A stretch of 64,000 bases of DNA from Candidatus Enterovibrio altilux (GTDB lineage: Bacteria > Pseudomonadota > Gammaproteobacteria > Enterobacterales > Vibrionaceae), in assembly GCF_002381345.1 (NCBI RefSeq), contig NZ_CP020663.1:186001-250000 (forward strand). Direction: 5' to 3'. The position numbers and the translations under genes are program-made. How positions within the stretch are numbered: position 1 is the first letter of the stretch; each line of letters begins with the position of its first letter. Positions 42,697 through 53,451 of this stretch are shown here, one piece after another. The notes beneath the pieces are model-generated. The model worked only from the letters and a program-made list of their open reading frames with translations. It did not search any database and was not told the origin of the DNA.

Positions 42697-43947
42697 ATGC
42701 TAAAGCGTACTATGAATATCGCTGATTACGACCCAGAACTTTTTGCGGCGATCCAAAAAGAAACTGTACGCCAAGAAGAGCACATTGAGCTTATTGCGTC
42801 AGAAAATTATACTAGCCCACGTGTTATGGAAGCGCAAGGCTCCCAGTTAACCAATAAATATGCAGAAGGCTACCCAGGCAAACGCTACTATAGTGGTTGT
42901 GAATTTGTAGATAGAACAGAAACACTTGCTATTGAACGTGCGTGTAAATTGTTTGGTGCTGAATACGCTAACGTTCAGCCTCACTCCGGTTCACAAGCCA
43001 ATAGTGCTGTCTACATGGCGCTTCTAAATCCAGGTGACACTGTTCTAGGTATGAGTTTGGCGCATGGTGGTCATCTAACACACGGTTCTCCAGTTAACTT
43101 TTCTGGCAAGCACTACAACGTTATCCATTACGGTATCGATAGAGCGGGCCAGATAAACTACGATGAAATGGAAGCACTGGCGATTGAGCACAATCCAAAG
43201 GTTATTATTGGTGGTTTCTCTGCTTACTCACAAATCGTAGATTGGGCTCGCATGCGTGAAATTGCGGACAAAGTAATTGCTTACCTATTTATTGATATGG
43301 CACACGTCGCGGGCCTTGTTGCCGCAGGAATTTACCCAACGCCTGTACCACACGCACACATTGTTACAACAACGACGCATAAAACCCTAGCAGGCCCTCG
43401 TGGTGGTCTTATCCTCTCAAATGCAGGCGCAGACTTCTATAAAAGGCTCAACTCAGCAGTTTTTCCTGGTACTCAAGGTGGTCCCTTAATGCATATTATC
43501 GCAGCAAAAGCGGTTGCATTCAAAGAAGCTATGGAGCCCGAATTCAAGGCATACCAGCAGCACGTAGTTGATAACGCAAAAGTAATGGTGGCTCAGTTCC
43601 AAAAGCGCGGTTATAAAATCGTTTCTGACAGCACAGAAAACCATTTGTTCCTTGTCGATTTAATTAACAAAAATATTACAGGTAAAGAAGCAGATGCAGC
43701 GCTAGGTGCAGCAAACATTACTGTCAACAAAAACAGTGTACCCAATGATCCACGTACACCATTCGTCACTTCTGGTATTCGTATCGGTTCACCTGCTATT
43801 ACACGTCGTGGTTTCACAAAAAACGATGTAAAAGAACTAGCTAACTGGATGAGCGACGTGTTAGACGACATTGAAAACCAAGATGTTATTAATGAAACTA
43901 AAGCCAAAGTGCTTGCAATTTGTAAGCGGCTGCCTGTTTACGCGTAA
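42697..43947 (+). CDS. glyA: Serine hydroxymethyltransferase
   Basis: 416 residues (E. coli 417), PLP enzyme that converts serine and tetrahydrofolate to glycine and methylene-THF. The PLP Lys lies in [14 protein letters not shown] (~229). Other family blocks are [28 protein letters not shown] and [15 protein letters not shown]. Starts at ATG 42697 with a good CAGGAG site. It supplies one-carbon units for the folate made through folE. Intact. Confidence 0.97.
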   Translation: MLKRTMNIADYDPELFAAIQKETVRQEEHIELIASENYTSPRVMEAQGSQLTNKYAEGYPGKRYYSGCEFVDRTETLAIERACKLFGAEYANVQPHSGSQANSAVYMALLNPGDTVLGMSLAHGGHLTHGSPVNFSGKHYNVIHYGIDRAGQINYDEMEALAIEHNPKVIIGGFSAYSQIVDWARMREIADKVIAYLFIDMAHVAGLVAAGIYPTPVPHAHIVTTTTHKTLAGPRGGLILSNAGADFYKRLNSAVFPGTQGGPLMHIIAAKAVAFKEAMEPEFKAYQQHVVDNAKVMVAQFQKRGYKIVSDSTENHLFLVDLINKNITGKEADAALGAANITVNKNSVPNDPRTPFVTSGIRIGSPAITRRGFTKNDVKELANWMSDVLDDIENQDVINETKAKVLAICKRLPVYA

Positions 43948-43983
43948 AAAGCAAGTATGCGGGAAACATCTTTGTGTAATTTT

Positions 43984-44427
43984 TTGCTTTACTTCTTAAT
44001 TTGAGTTCAGATAAGATATTCTAAAATAATGGACTATGAGCTTTGTTTTAAAATAGATAACTAACTGATTCATCTACGCTTTAAACAACTAACTGGAAAC
44101 AGTATAATCAAATTTTAATCAATAGTAGCTAACTAATATTCTAGATTAATAAAGAAACCATCCAGCTATGGGATCAAACTAAGCGGGGCAATAGCGAGAG
44201 GCTTCGTTTATTTAACCACTTAACAATTACGACAGCTCTCATAGTTAAACGCGTATTTTCAATGCTATTGAGCAGTCTGTAAAAATTCATTAGTTCTGTT
44301 TCAAAACTCATACATTTGCAAGCATGAACTAGCATGGTTAATTTAGCCATTGATACTATAGGACTCAAAGTCTGCAGTAACATCGAATGGCAAGTAAAAA
44401 AAGCATGACACTGATAGTAAACGGCTA
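43984..44427 (+). mobile_element. IS903-like relic 18 (plus, truncated composite)
   Basis: A short remnant of the extra inverted right end (GCTTTACTTCTTAATTTGAGTTCAG at 43987, 20 bp of it clear) joins the left end at ~44040 (GCTTTGTTTTAAAATAG). The plus-sense body continues to mid-transposase and stops at ~44427, against the 3' end of the RTX pseudogene. Confidence 0.8.
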
Positions 44428-44431
44428 TTAT

Positions 44432-45907
44432 TTAAAGAGCTTGACCATTTGACTGGACCGTTTCAGCATCAGTCCAAATAGTCATTTTACTATTGGTATA
44501 GGTAAAAACATAAGGACGAAGTTCAGTTACTTGAGCAAAATTCAATCCTATAAACTCAATCATTTCATTTGATATAGCCACCGCAACAGAAGCTGCGGTA
44601 TCATACTGCCAGATACCAGCTTCAACGTTCAGCGCATCGTTTCCAGTACCTAAATAAGCCACAAAACCATTCCAATCCTCAGGATGAATATTTGTGCCAA
44701 TCTTCATACCATCCGACTGAAAAAATAGCATTTGCATTGACAGTCACAGTTTGATTACCTGCATCAGCAACAATCGCTTCCACGTATGTTATCGGTCTTG
44801 CAATAGGAACTTGACTACTTTTAAAATAAGAGCTACCAGAGAAATCAATATTTGCATCACCACTAACAATCAGTTAGTCAAAACCTCCTCACCTGTATAG
44901 ATATTACCATTTCGAACCAAAAAGGCTTCATTAGAGAAGTCTTCCTGATCAAAGTGCATAGTGTCATTACCTTCACTACCTATATATACATCAAAACCAG
45001 TACCACCATTCATAATGACTTTGTTTTTATAGCTTGCTTGCAAAATATCGTTACCAGCATCACCATAGAGTGAATCATTACCGCCTGCACCAAATAATTT
45101 GTCATCCCCTAAATCACCGTGCAGGATATTATCGCCATTACTGCCATTAATGATGTCATTACCAGGACCACCAAAAATGGTGTCATTACCAGAGCAACCG
45201 TGAAGTACATCATCACTAGCAGTACCATTGATAACCTGATCCGATGACATAGTGTTTGCAATAACACGCATGGACTGTGGCGATGAAAAATCAAGATTCT
45301 GACCTTTGCTCGACTTTACATTCTCCAGTTGGCTATTTGGTGTCATACAATTAAATATACCTAAACGATTGTGGGAAAGGTTATCCCAGTCTGATAATAT
45401 AACTGCCGTACCTGCAGATGGTTCTACATATACCTCATGCGACTTTATCCAAGTGGGTAGTGAGTAGCCAGAACGTTGCCCAACGGATAGACAGTATCTT
45501 GCATTCGTTTTCAGACTCACAATACAGCCCAAAGGTTGGTTATTAGTGACGACTCGCATTGAACGGGGAGAAGAAAAATCAAGCTTCTTACCATTGTAAG
45601 CACTAACATTCGTCATTTTTTGATTTTCAACGGTGCCAGGAAATGTCGCGAGACGATTATATGGCAAGTTATCCCAATCAGAAAGCATTACAGCAGTTCC
45701 CTCCTCTGCTTGGACATAAACTTCATGTGATTTGATCCAACTCGGTAATGAATAACCTGATCGTTTACCAATAGGTAAACAGTATTTGGTACCAGTATTC
45801 AAACTTACAATGCACCCTTGTGGTATCTCCGCTGCCATGGCGTTGCCAAAAGAAAAGACCATGAAGATCCCAATCACTAATGAAAATAAATTCACTAATT
45901 TACGCAT
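44432..45907 (-). pseudogene. Secreted RTX-type calcium-binding protein with duplicated N-terminal domain, frameshifted
   Basis: From ATG 45907 (AAAAGG ribosome-binding site) there is a signal peptide ending GNAMAAEIPQG. Two copies of a ~90-residue domain follow (GCIVSLNTGTKYCLPIGKRS and GCIVSLKTNARYCLSVGQRS, each with a SDWDNLxxNRL stretch reminiscent of beta/gamma-crystallin repeats). RTX nonapeptides (GGPGNDIINGSNGDNILHGD and others) follow and end at a stop at 44870. Downstream, the next frame continues plausibly (VSGDANIDFSGSSYF) and then shifts again at a run of six T into IHPEDWNGFVAYLGTGNDAL, ending at 44432. So at least two frameshifts. The intact form was probably exported by a type I system and bound calcium. 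Role unknown. Confidence 0.75.
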
Positions 45908-46418
45908 AAACTAAAACCTTTTAGATACAAACCGAATTACGTCACTTCGTAATAGGTTGTATGAAGTTAAACACTGATAGTTCTTATTAGGGAGATCTCA
46001 GAATGGCCTCTAGAGCCCTGCCGATCGTCATCTTTAAAACCAACCTGCGCGTTAAAATTAATTATAAATCACGGGGGAAACGTAAAGACTAAAGAACACA
46101 GCCATATTTTAAGTAATAATATTAATATTTACGCTTCATACATTCTAATATTAGAGGATACTCACAGTAACTTATCGTCCCCTTGCGACAGCAGAATTAG
46201 TGATAAGACAGATTGAAGCAAGGCTGTAGCAGAAGATTAATAACATTATCAACCCAAGGACTGAGAAATTTTTAATAAAGTTTACTTACTACTTACTTAA
46301 GTCATGACGATAGAACTAAAAAAGTGCCATATAAACAACACGAATAATACGGTGTCGCATTTTTAAAGCAAATTTTTCATTCATACAATTGGTAGCAATT
46401 GTATGTACAATTAGCAGG
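45908..46418. other. Upstream region of the RTX pseudogene, no gene
   Basis: About 510 bp. It contains a small palindrome ATTACG-TCACTT-CGTAAT at 45935-45952, which could be an operator or leader hairpin. No other gene or IS sequence until relic 19 begins at 46419. Confidence 0.45.
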
Positions 46419-46764
46419 AGCTTTGTTTCTTAATTCCAGTTCATATAGCAAATTTCAACATGAATCACTATTAAACACTCGCTTTCTCTTTAAGCATCCC
46501 CCTAACCCGGTCAAGTTATTTAATTTTTTATCATGGCGCAGATTGCTAATCTGAATTGCGTGATGCCTTAGACTCAATATTCCTTTCAAAAATTTTTAAT
46601 TTAAGCCATTTCTATATCTGCTAGGTAACGTTTATGATGACCAGCTTTATTTTCTAAATAAGGGAACAACATCTTCAATCAGCACTCTAAACTGTTAGGC
46701 TCACTAACCTTCTGTATTAATGAAGAAACTATTCCACTATGGAATCAAATTAGGCAACAAAGCT
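46419..46764 (+). mobile_element. IS903-like relic 19, 346-bp internally deleted composite
   Basis: Inverted extra right end at 46419-~46640, left end GCTTTATTTTCTAAATAAGGG, ~100 bp of early body, then a fusion GGAATCAAATTAGG to the right end GGCAACAAAGCT at 46764. The fusion joins two similar words (GGAATCAAACTAAG and GAACTCGAATTAGG). Both termini are kept, so it has the form of a non-autonomous miniature element. Confidence 0.85.
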
Positions 46765-46827
46765 TTGATCTTGTGCTGTTTAGAAGTTTGACTATAAGTG
46801 AATTATCGTGATTTGCTGTTAATAGTA

Positions 46828-46856
46828 CTTTGAAACGCAGCTATACATCCCCATAA
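46828..46856 (+). promoter_or_regulatory. Sigma-32 (heat-shock) promoter of grpE
   Basis: CTTTGAAA (46828-46835), 13-bp spacer, CCCCATAA (46849-46856). Matches the RpoH consensus CTTGAAA-N13-CCCCATnT closely. It lies ~75 bp before the grpE ATG. Confidence 0.85.
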
Positions 46857-46931
46857 TAAACAAAATTATTTAAATTAAATCCTCATTATTATTTTTTTTG
46901 AGGTTCAACATAGTATTGTGTCGGAGCGAAA

Positions 46932-47534
46932 ATGAGCAAAGAAGAAAAAAAGATTCAGGAAGAAGAGTTGCAAAATGATATTATTGACGTAAAAGATGAA
47001 ACTACCCTTGATGTTGAAACGGATATAATGGTTAGCCGAATCACAAAACTTGAAGCGGCGCTAGAGGCAAGTAATGCTACCATAAAAGAACAACAAGATA
47101 ATGTGTTACGGGCTTATGCAGACATAGAAAATATGCGTCGGCGTACCGAACACGAGATTGATAAAGCACGTAAGTTTGCTTTAGAACGTTTTGCCAATGA
47201 GTTACTCCCTGTTATTGATAACATGGAGCGCGCCCTTGAAATTGCCGACAGAGAGAGTGAAATCATTAAACCAATGTTAGAAGGTGTAGAGCTAACGCTA
47301 AAAACCATGCGTGATTCAGTCGCTAAATTTGGCTTACTAGAACTAAATCCTACTGGTGAACAATTCAATCCTAAGTTTCATCAAGCAATAGCAATACAAG
47401 AAAGTGCAGCACACGCACCTAACACTGTGATGTTGGTAATGCAAAAAGGCTATGTATTGAACGGGCGAGTTGTTCGTCCTGCTATGGTAATGGTGGCAAA
47501 AGCTGTAACAGGAACTGTGAATGAGCAAGCGTAA
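46932..47534 (+). CDS. grpE: Nucleotide exchange factor GrpE
   Basis: 200 residues (E. coli 197). An acidic N-terminal tail precedes a long dimerising helix ([20 protein letters not shown]...). Next comes [18 protein letters not shown], then a C-terminal beta domain with [11 protein letters not shown] and [19 protein letters not shown]. It releases ADP from DnaK. GGAG ribosome-binding site before the ATG at 46932. Own sigma-32 promoter; dnaK follows with another. Confidence 0.96.
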   Translation: MSKEEKKIQEEELQNDIIDVKDETTLDVETDIMVSRITKLEAALEASNATIKEQQDNVLRAYADIENMRRRTEHEIDKARKFALERFANELLPVIDNMERALEIADRESEIIKPMLEGVELTLKTMRDSVAKFGLLELNPTGEQFNPKFHQAIAIQESAAHAPNTVMLVMQKGYVLNGRVVRPAMVMVAKAVTGTVNEQA

Positions 47535-47653
47535 ACAATATACTTTTAAAAAAATCCTCCTTGTCTGAAAATTTTTTTGAAGCTTTACAAGCATAAAAAC
47601 TACTCTTATTTACCTGTAGTCAGGAAAGAAAATAAAAAATTTTCTTTTTTAGG

Positions 47654-47681
47654 GTTGAACCCTGAATAGTGAACCCCATAT
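47654..47681 (+). promoter_or_regulatory. Sigma-32 promoter of dnaK
   Basis: GTTGAAC (47654-47660), 13-bp spacer, CCCCATAT (47674-47681), ~42 bp before the dnaK ATG. Same architecture as the grpE promoter. Confidence 0.85.
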
Positions 47682-47723
47682 AGGGTTTACGCAATATATA
47701 AGACGAATTTCGGAGAAAACCAA

Positions 47724-49637
47724 ATGGGTAAGATCATTGGTATTGACTTGGGTACTACTAACTCATGCGTAGCAGTATTAGACGGTAGAAAGCCGCGCGT
47801 AATTGAAAACGCTGAAGGCGATCGTACTACACCATCGATCATCGCATACACCCAGGATGGTGAGATTTTGGTAGGTCAGCCTGCAAAACGTCAAGCTGTA
47901 ACTAACCCCAAGAACACCTTATACGCGATCAAACGTTTAATTGGTCGTCGTTTTGAAGACGAAGAAGTACAGCGAGACTTAGAAATTATGCCATTCAAAA
48001 TAGTCAAAGCTGATAATGGTGACGCTTGGGTAGAAGCAAAAGGCGAGAAAATGGCTGCGCCTCAGATTTCTGCTGAAGTTTTAAAAAAAATGAAAAAAAC
48101 TGCAGAAGACTACCTTGGCGAGAAAGTTACCGGTGCAGTAATCACTGTTCCTGCGTACTTCAATGATGCTCAACGCCAAGCAACGAAAGATGCTGGACGT
48201 ATTGCAGGGTTAGAAGTTAAACGTATTATTAATGAACCAACTGCAGCGGCACTTGCTTATGGCTTGGATAAAGAAGGTGGTGATCGTACTATTGCAGTAT
48301 ATGACCTTGGTGGTGGGACTTTTGACATTTCTATCATCGAGATCGATGAAGTTGAAGGTGAGAAAACCTTTGAAGTTCTTGCAACCAATGGTAATACACA
48401 TTTAGGGGGTGAAGATTTTGATAACCGTATGATTAATTACTTGGTTGAAGAGTTTAAAAAAGACCAAGGTATGGACTTACGTAAAGATCCGCTGGCTATG
48501 CAACGTCTGAAAGAAGCAGCTGAAAAAGCAAAAATTGAATTATCTTCCGCACAACAAACGGATGTGAACTTGCCGTATATTACTGCAGACTCATCTGGTC
48601 CTAAACATATGAACATCAAAGTAACTCGTGCTAAGCTTGAGTCTCTCGTTGAAGATTTGGTTCAGTGTTCACTGGAACCTTTGAAAGTTGCTCTGACGGA
48701 TGCTGGTTTGTCTATCCGTGATATCAATGACATTATTCTTGTCGGTGGTCAAACACGTATGCCAATGGTTCAAGCGAAAGTTGCTGAGTTCTTTGGCAAG
48801 GAAGCACGTAAAGATGTAAATCCTGATGAAGCAGTCGCTGTTGGTGCTGCGGTGCAAGCAGGTGTTCTCGCGGGTGAAGTAAAAGATGTTCTTCTTCTTG
48901 ATGTAACACCGTTGTCCTTGGGTATTGAAACCATGGGTGGCGTAATGACCAAACTTATCGAAAAAAATACCACGATTCCTACTAAAGCAAATCAGGTATT
49001 TTCAACTGCGGACGACAATCAAAGTGCGGTAACTATTCATGTTTTGCAAGGTGAGCGTAAGCAATCCATGCATAATAAATCTCTAGGTCAGTTCAATTTA
49101 GAAGGAATTCAAGCTGCACCACGTGGTATGCCTCAAATTGAAGTGACATTTGATCTTGATGCTGATGGTATTTTGCATGTATCTGCGAAAGATAAGAGCA
49201 CAGGCAAGGAAACTAAAATAACTATTCAAGCATCTGGTGGTTTAAGTACTGAAGAAATTGATAAAATGGTTCAGGAAGCAGAAACAAACAAAGAAGCTGA
49301 TAAAAAATTTGAAGAGCTTGTTACAGCACGCAATCAAGCTGACCAAATTATTCACAGCACTAGAAAACAAATAGAAGAAATAGGCAATATTCTTCCCACT
49401 GATGAAAAAGAAAAAATTGAAGCGGCAATTTTTGCACTTGAAAATGCACGTAAAGGTGAAGACAAAGCATCAATTGATGAAAAAGTTCAAGCTGTTATAG
49501 CAGCCTCCCATAAGCTGATGGCAATGGCTCAGCAGCAAACACAAGCTACTCAACCTCAAGATGCTAGTGCAGAAACGAAACAAGATAATAATGTTGTTGA
49601 TGCTGAGTTTGAAGAAGTAAAAGCCGATAAAAAATAA
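47724..49637 (+). CDS. dnaK: Chaperone DnaK (Hsp70)
   Basis: 637 residues (E. coli 638). The actin-like ATPase domain has [28 protein letters not shown] and [13 protein letters not shown]. The linker [15 protein letters not shown] is followed by the beta-sandwich substrate domain and helical lid. The C-terminal tail [14 protein letters not shown] keeps the EEV-type end. CGGAG ribosome-binding site. In an operon with dnaJ, separated by a GC-rich hairpin. Intact and highly conserved. Confidence 0.98.
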   Translation: MGKIIGIDLGTTNSCVAVLDGRKPRVIENAEGDRTTPSIIAYTQDGEILVGQPAKRQAVTNPKNTLYAIKRLIGRRFEDEEVQRDLEIMPFKIVKADNGDAWVEAKGEKMAAPQISAEVLKKMKKTAEDYLGEKVTGAVITVPAYFNDAQRQATKDAGRIAGLEVKRIINEPTAAALAYGLDKEGGDRTIAVYDLGGGTFDISIIEIDEVEGEKTFEVLATNGNTHLGGEDFDNRMINYLVEEFKKDQGMDLRKDPLAMQRLKEAAEKAKIELSSAQQTDVNLPYITADSSGPKHMNIKVTRAKLESLVEDLVQCSLEPLKVALTDAGLSIRDINDIILVGGQTRMPMVQAKVAEFFGKEARKDVNPDEAVAVGAAVQAGVLAGEVKDVLLLDVTPLSLGIETMGGVMTKLIEKNTTIPTKANQVFSTADDNQSAVTIHVLQGERKQSMHNKSLGQFNLEGIQAAPRGMPQIEVTFDLDADGILHVSAKDKSTGKETKITIQASGGLSTEEIDKMVQEAETNKEADKKFEELVTARNQADQIIHSTRKQIEEIGNILPTDEKEKIEAAIFALENARKGEDKASIDEKVQAVIAASHKLMAMAQQQTQATQPQDASAETKQDNNVVDAEFEEVKADKK

Positions 49638-49665
49638 AACTAGTTAATGAAGTATTTTATTTCGC

Positions 49666-49695
49666 ACGGGCGCAGGAGGATTCTCCTCCGCCCGT
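49666..49695 (+). promoter_or_regulatory. Intercistronic hairpin between dnaK and dnaJ
   Basis: ACGGGCG...GAGGA pairs with TCCTC...CGCCCGT around a three-base loop, with a small bulge on the left arm. No T-run follows, so it is more likely an mRNA stabiliser or partial attenuator that lowers dnaJ expression than a full terminator. Confidence 0.6.
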
Positions 49696-49756
49696 AATTG
49701 TATGATGTGAAGCGGGTTTATCTTCGCTTGATACAAAAACAGGTGACAGCTTAAAA

Positions 49757-50887
49757 ATGTCAAAACGTAATTTTTATGAAGTACTTGGCGTAAGCCGTGA
49801 CGCAAGCGAACGCGACATTAAAAAAGCATACAAGCGTCTGGCCATGAAGTATCATCCAGATAAAAATCCTGGTGATGAGTCAGCTACAGATAAATTTAAA
49901 GAAGTTAAACTTGCTTATGAGATCTTAACCGACGCTCAAAAACGTGCTGCATATGATCAATATGGACATGCTGCATTTGAGCAAGGCGGAATGGGCAATA
50001 ATGAAAGTGCAGATTTTAGTGATATTTTTGGTGATGTTTTTGGTGATATTTTTGGAGGCAGTCGTCGTGGTGGTGGCACCCAACGTGTTCAACGTGGTGC
50101 AGATCTGCGTTACAATATGGAATTGTCTCTTGAAGAGGCTGTACGCGGTATTACCAGAGAAATTGCTGTTCCAACTTATGTAAGCTGTAATCTTTGTGGT
50201 GGCAATGGTGCAAAATCTGGCTCATCTCCGCTAAATTGCGGAATGTGTCATGGTCATGGTCAGGTACAGATGCGTCAAGGTTTCTTTACTGTTCAGCAGG
50301 CGTGTCCTACTTGCAATGGCCGCGGAAAAATTATTAAAGATTCCTGTGACTCTTGCCATGGACAGGGACGGGTTCAGAAAACCAAAACCCTTAATGTTAA
50401 AATTCCAGCCGGAGTAGACACAGGCAACCGTATCCGTTTAACAGGTGAAGGCGAAGCAGGAGAGTTTAGCGCACCAGCTGGTGATTTGTATGTTCAGGTA
50501 CATGTTCGCGACCACCATATTTTTACGCGTGAAGCAAATAATCTATATTGCGAGGTTCCAGTTAGTTTTACGATGGCGGCCCTGGGTGGTGGAGTGGAAG
50601 TACCAACATTAGATGGTCGTGTAAGCTTGAAAGTACCTACTGAAACTCAAACTGGTCGTATGTTCCGCATGCGAGGTAAAGGTGTTCAGTCTGTGCGTAG
50701 CGGAGGGATAGGTGATTTAATTTGTAAGCTTGTGGTTGAAACGCCCGTTAATTTAAACATTAAACAAAAAGAATTACTGAAAGAATTTGAGGAATCTTTA
50801 GGTGGAAATACAGCGGAAAAACACAAACCTAAATCTGCTGGATTCTTTGATGGAGTGAAAAAATTTTTTGATGATCTAACAAGCTAA
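49757..50887 (+). CDS. dnaJ: Chaperone DnaJ (Hsp40, type I)
   Basis: 376 residues. J domain with HPD in [10 protein letters not shown] (~33-35). Gly/Phe-rich region [16 protein letters not shown]. Four zinc repeats: [24 protein letters not shown] and CDSCHGQG. C-terminal client-binding domains end near residue 340. It delivers unfolded proteins to DnaK and stimulates ATP hydrolysis. Last gene of the operon, followed 13 bp later by a strong terminator. Intact. Confidence 0.97.
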   Translation: MSKRNFYEVLGVSRDASERDIKKAYKRLAMKYHPDKNPGDESATDKFKEVKLAYEILTDAQKRAAYDQYGHAAFEQGGMGNNESADFSDIFGDVFGDIFGGSRRGGGTQRVQRGADLRYNMELSLEEAVRGITREIAVPTYVSCNLCGGNGAKSGSSPLNCGMCHGHGQVQMRQGFFTVQQACPTCNGRGKIIKDSCDSCHGQGRVQKTKTLNVKIPAGVDTGNRIRLTGEGEAGEFSAPAGDLYVQVHVRDHHIFTREANNLYCEVPVSFTMAALGGGVEVPTLDGRVSLKVPTETQTGRMFRMRGKGVQSVRSGGIGDLICKLVVETPVNLNIKQKELLKEFEESLGGNTAEKHKPKSAGFFDGVKKFFDDLTS

Positions 50888-50900
50888 GAAGTATAAAAAA

Positions 50901-50939
50901 AACATAAAAAACTGGCCTGATGGGCTAGTTTTTTATGTT
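50901..50939 (+). terminator. Rho-independent terminator after dnaJ
   Basis: Near-perfect 17-18-bp stem AACATAAAAAACT... / ...AGTTTTTTATGTT with core GGCC-TGAT-GGGC. T-rich on the descending arm. Could act in both directions. Confidence 0.85.
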
Positions 50940-50969
50940 TAACCATTGTTACTCTTTAATGATTCTCCA

Positions 50970-51912
50970 CTTTTATTTTCTAAATTGGAGAATTCAATAC
51001 TTAATCTACGCTCTAAACAGCTAGGTAACTTAAATACTTAGAACTATAAATAAGTTACGCTATGAAACAACTGATTGGAAGCAGTATAATTAATCTTAAC
51101 TCAATCACATTTTAGATTGGTAAAGAAGCCCATTCAGTTATAAAATGAAACCAAACAGAGTAATAGTGCAAGACTCTCACTTATTTAACGACTTAGCCAT
51201 TACAATAGCTTCCATGGTTAAACGCGTGTTTTTAATGCCATTAAAAGCTTTGAGAAAATTTATTAATTCTGCTTTTAAATTTGCTCAACTGCCATTTTCA
51301 TACCCTCACTATTCATGCATTAGCAAGCAAACCAAAGTTGTTAACATCGCGTTCAAAACGAAGACTAAATAAACCATTCAGCACTTAGTCATTGATTCTA
51401 CGGGACTCAAAATCTACGATGAAAGCAAATAGAAAGTAAAAAAGACATAGCACTGACGGTAAAATATTACCTCACTTTCTTAAACAGACCAGTCAAAAAA
51501 ATTAATGAGATATCAGACAATAATGCTTACAGCACCCGATAATATTACGAAACCATTAGCATTAAACTAGCAACTCCACTCACCCTACCCAAAAAAGGAA
51601 TAACTTTGGGGAACGAGGGTTATCCGCGTAATTTAGCGGTTAATTACCAGTAGTTGTACGGTTCCAATCAGCATTGAAAAATGAGGTATAGTTACCATAA
51701 CCGTTGCCTATCAAAGACAGCAATGATTATAGTCAAAAAATCACTGGGTGCGATATTGAACCTAAGTGGTTGTAATGTCTAAAATAACGACAATCTACGC
51801 GATGATAAAAGCGTTAAATAAGCTAACAGGGCTAAGTATCCCTAAAACAACAGCAATCATCTAATAATTAATTATGCTATCTAAATTTGAATTTGAATTT
51901 GGAAACAAAGCA
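50970..51912 (+). mobile_element. IS903-like relic 20 (plus)
   Basis: Left end TTTTATTTTCTAAATTGG at ~50972, plus-sense body, right end GGAAACAAAGCA at 51912, next to a doubled TTGAATTTGAATTT. About 80-100 bp are missing near 51465. No extra inverted right end upstream. Confidence 0.84.
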
Positions 51913-51913
51913 C

Positions 51914-51941
51914 CATCACGGATCTTAGCGTGATGATTTTT
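51914..51941 (+). terminator. Orphan terminator-like hairpin
   Basis: CATCACG / CGTGATG stem with an 8-base loop, followed by ATTTTTGCATTTTT. Reads as a plus-strand terminator, yet the only DNA upstream is IS relic 20. It may be the terminator of a gene lost between dnaJ and here. Confidence 0.65.
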
Positions 51942-52020
51942 GCATTTTTATTATTGACTAGTGAATAAAAAAATTTCATAGTTTAGTCTAATTTATTAAA
52001 AGATTACGCACCATAAATGA

Positions 52021-53451
52021 TTAAGAGTACAAACTACTACATTCATTCTTTCGTTGATGTTCAATGTTTTTAACAAAGTTAGATATAGAGGCTGTTAATG
52101 CAATTAAAATATACAGTGGCCATGTAAAACTCTGCGTTAAGAACGTGCCAGCTACACAAAACGCAATAATTCCGAAATAGATCCCATTGCTGACGGCTCT
52201 CATAACAGGTGGGTAAGTCTCTGGATATTTAGTAATAATGTTGACAGTTTTATGTGCAGACCTATACGTGATCAATATCATGGTTAAGAAAGCTACTAAT
52301 CCCACAAATCCTGTTTCTCCAAGGACGCCAAACCAAGTACTGTGTACTGCGTGGTTTACCCCATCCCAGTGAGAAGAATAATAAAAGTAATTAAAGTAGA
52401 AGTTATTCAATCCAACACCAAAGATAGGATTATCAATAGCCATGTAGAAGGCTGCTTCCCACGCATATAAACGGCCTTTGGCTGATGCATCCAATCCTTC
52501 TTCCATAGCACCACCAGATTTTCTATCATTGATACCTGCTGTAACAAACAATATGGTACATAAAATTCCTCCCAAGGTCAGAAGCAGAGCCTTGGATTTT
52601 ATACAACGCCAGCCAACCGTAGTTAGCACAGATAAAATACCAAGAATACCTCCACGACTTTGTGTGCCAATGATGGCAATTAAAATTGCTACTGCGGTGC
52701 TTAACCCAAAGATCCGTTGCTTTTTGGAAAGTCCAGATGTCATCGCGACACTGATTGCAAAGGAAAAGGGAAAAAGCAACACCAGTGCAAGATCATTAGG
52801 ATCTCCCAACACAGAGCCCAACTCTCGACCAACAGTAACACGAGTTTCTTCGACCATACCAATGCCATTAACTTTATTATGAATAGTGATCAAAGCAATA
52901 ATAAGACCAGACAAGGATATCATATGTAAAGTTCTTCTGTAGCAGTCGACATGACACAAAAGCCACGCTAACACAGGCGTCATAATACCAATTTTTATAT
53001 AGACTTGTTCGTAGTAACTAACAGCTTCACCCACATTACTTGACAGTGGAAGACCCAGTGTAACGAATAAAAAAAATACATAAAAACTGAATAGTTCTTT
53101 GCAATTGAATATCCGCATTTTTCCGTTGAAACCAAGATGCCAGGCTAAGGTTATCGTGGTGCCAATTGATAACATTAACGGTATATTGAGTGAATAGAGA
53201 AAGGGTAATGCTTCATGGAGACGAAAAAAAGAGAAGGCAATAAAAAGAAGACCAAGTAAAATCGGTTGGCTGATGATGATCAAAATGATGAATGGAGTAA
53301 GTCCTATAGCAATGGGGATGATAGGATGCGGAATAAAAAACCATAAGCCACACGTCAACACCAGGAAAAGAACGGTAGCATGTATAAAGTGTGTGTGTAA
53401 GCGCATTAATAAACATTTTCGCTGTTCATTAATCCAGTGGCTCGCTAGCAT
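52021..53451 (-). CDS. O-antigen ligase/polymerase-like membrane protein (Wzy_C family)
   Basis: 476 residues with about 11-12 membrane helices. The large periplasmic loop typical of O-antigen ligases and polysaccharide polymerases holds RLYAWEAAFYMAIDNPIFGVG and HSTWFGVLGETGFVG. Upstream, GTQSRGGILGI carries the conserved Arg. It likely joins or polymerises surface glycans in the inner membrane; the substrate cannot be told. It stands alone, without other polysaccharide genes. The start at 53451 lacks a good ribosome-binding site; an ATG at 53406 (MRLHTHF) is an alternative. A hairpin lies ~85 bp past the stop. Confidence 0.85.
   Translation of the reverse strand: MLASHWINEQRKCLLMRLHTHFIHATVLFLVLTCGLWFFIPHPIIPIAIGLTPFIILIIISQPILLGLLFIAFSFFRLHEALPFLYSLNIPLMLSIGTTITLAWHLGFNGKMRIFNCKELFSFYVFFLFVTLGLPLSSNVGEAVSYYEQVYIKIGIMTPVLAWLLCHVDCYRRTLHMISLSGLIIALITIHNKVNGIGMVEETRVTVGRELGSVLGDPNDLALVLLFPFSFAISVAMTSGLSKKQRIFGLSTAVAILIAIIGTQSRGGILGILSVLTTVGWRCIKSKALLLTLGGILCTILFVTAGINDRKSGGAMEEGLDASAKGRLYAWEAAFYMAIDNPIFGVGLNNFYFNYFYYSSHWDGVNHAVHSTWFGVLGETGFVGLVAFLTMILITYRSAHKTVNIITKYPETYPPVMRAVSNGIYFGIIAFCVAGTFLTQSFTWPLYILIALTASISNFVKNIEHQRKNECSSLYS

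Noticed and set aside
43611-43907. 98-residue frame antisense to glyA; similarly 38926-39219 antisense to nadA, 32386-32739 antisense to tolQ and 6324-6680 antisense to secD
   Set aside because: They lie wholly within highly conserved genes on the other strand and their sequences resemble no family.
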